A DNA stretch of 6,606 nucleotides from Flavobacteriia bacterium (lineage in GTDB: Bacteria; Bacteroidota; Bacteroidia; Flavobacteriales; Flavobacteriaceae). The notes under the pieces were generated by a model, which was given only the letters and a program-made list of their open reading frames with translations, was not told the DNA's origin and ran no database searches. The position numbers and the translations under genes are program-made. Location: positions 1-6,606 of the forward strand of contig DAOUPQ010000105.1 in NCBI GenBank assembly GCA_030626085.1, given 5' to 3'. This document shows, one piece after another, positions 6,235 to 6,606 of the stretch (position 1 is the stretch's first letter; each line of letters begins with the position of its first letter).

Positions 6235-6606
6235 GCAATTTTATCTTTCTCTTCAGTATTATATATTGGTACAGAGATAAAAACACTTGTTCCTTCTCCA
6301 ATTTTAGAATTAATATTAAGAACTCCCTTCATAACCTTTACACGGGCTTCGATATGACTTAAACCTAAACCATTTTTAGATCGTCCTTTTTTAACATCAA
6401 ACCCAATTCCATCATCAATAATTTGAATTATCAACTGGTTATTGTCACGTTCAATCAAGTTAATAGTAGCATTTTTAGCTTTACTGTGCTTTATAATATT
6501 ATTAACCAACTCTTCAATTATATTATAAATTTTTATTTCAAATCGTTGATTGTATCTTTTTATTCCATTATCATCACTAATCAACTCTAATTCGGTATTA
6601 GAAAAC
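6231..6606 (-). CDS. Sensor histidine kinase, C-terminal ATPase domain (partial)
   Basis: The minus-strand frame is open from the right edge to a TAA at 6233-6231, about 125 codons. It holds a HATPase_c domain: the N-box EELVNNIIKHS (Asn codon at 6500-6498), G1 box DDGIGF (around 6416-6399), G2 box NGLGLSHIEARV (GLGL at 6371-6360), and G3 box EGTSVFISVP (GTS at 6293-6285). The sequence style, with NGLGLSHIEARV after a short linker, is that of HisKA_3-type kinases (NarX/DesK/LiaS-like), which usually pair with LuxR-type response regulators. The phosphoacceptor histidine and sensor region lie beyond the window, so the signal cannot be inferred. A TTG at 6584 is internal and not the start, because the frame continues upstream without a stop to the edge. 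Confidence 0.9.
   Translation of the reverse strand, partial: FSNTELELISDDNGIKRYNQRFEIKIYNIIEELVNNIIKHSKAKNATINLIERDNNQLIIQIIDDGIGFDVKKGRSKNGLGLSHIEARVKVMKGVLNINSKIGEGTSVFISVPIYNTEEKDKIA

Overview
The window is AT-rich chromosomal DNA that looks like Bacteroidota, most likely Flavobacteriia or a close relative. Three things point there: protein sequences typical of that phylum; Bacteroidota-type -7 boxes (TAnnTTTG) at both divergent gene starts; and the absence of Shine-Dalgarno sequences ahead of the genes. The assignment rests on pattern recognition, not on a database search. Nearly all of the window is coding. I see no tRNA, rRNA, insertion sequence, CRISPR array or phage gene.

Left part (1-3124): the first 33 codons of a DUF1599 gene run leftward off the window. 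Diverging from it is a tight rightward cluster of four genes: a LOG-family nucleotide phosphoribohydrolase (229-813), folP dihydropteroate synthase (822-1655), a small lipoprotein with an ExbD/TolR-like C-terminal domain (1642-2310), and cdaA diadenylate cyclase (2339-3124). Gaps are 8 nt, a 14-nt overlap, and 28 nt, so the cluster is probably one transcript. The 129-bp divergent spacer carries two face-to-face -7 boxes flanked by a perfect 9-bp inverted repeat.

Middle part (3151-5679, minus strand): truA tRNA pseudouridine synthase, followed immediately in the same reading frame by an MsbA-like ABC exporter. This pair converges on cdaA with only 26 bp between the stop codons and no clear terminator hairpin.

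Right part (5737-6606): a YfcE-like metallophosphoesterase diverges from truA. It meets, tail to tail with overlapping stop codons, the 3' end of a sensor histidine kinase gene that enters from the right edge.

Most genes are conserved housekeeping or signalling functions: folate synthesis, c-di-AMP synthesis, tRNA modification, membrane export and phosphoester hydrolysis. The less ordinary points are the lipoprotein encoded just before cdaA, the LOG/DUF1599 divergent pair with its dyad, and the use of TTG starts for both cdaA and truA. I did not find a clearly new multi-gene defence or mobile system here.
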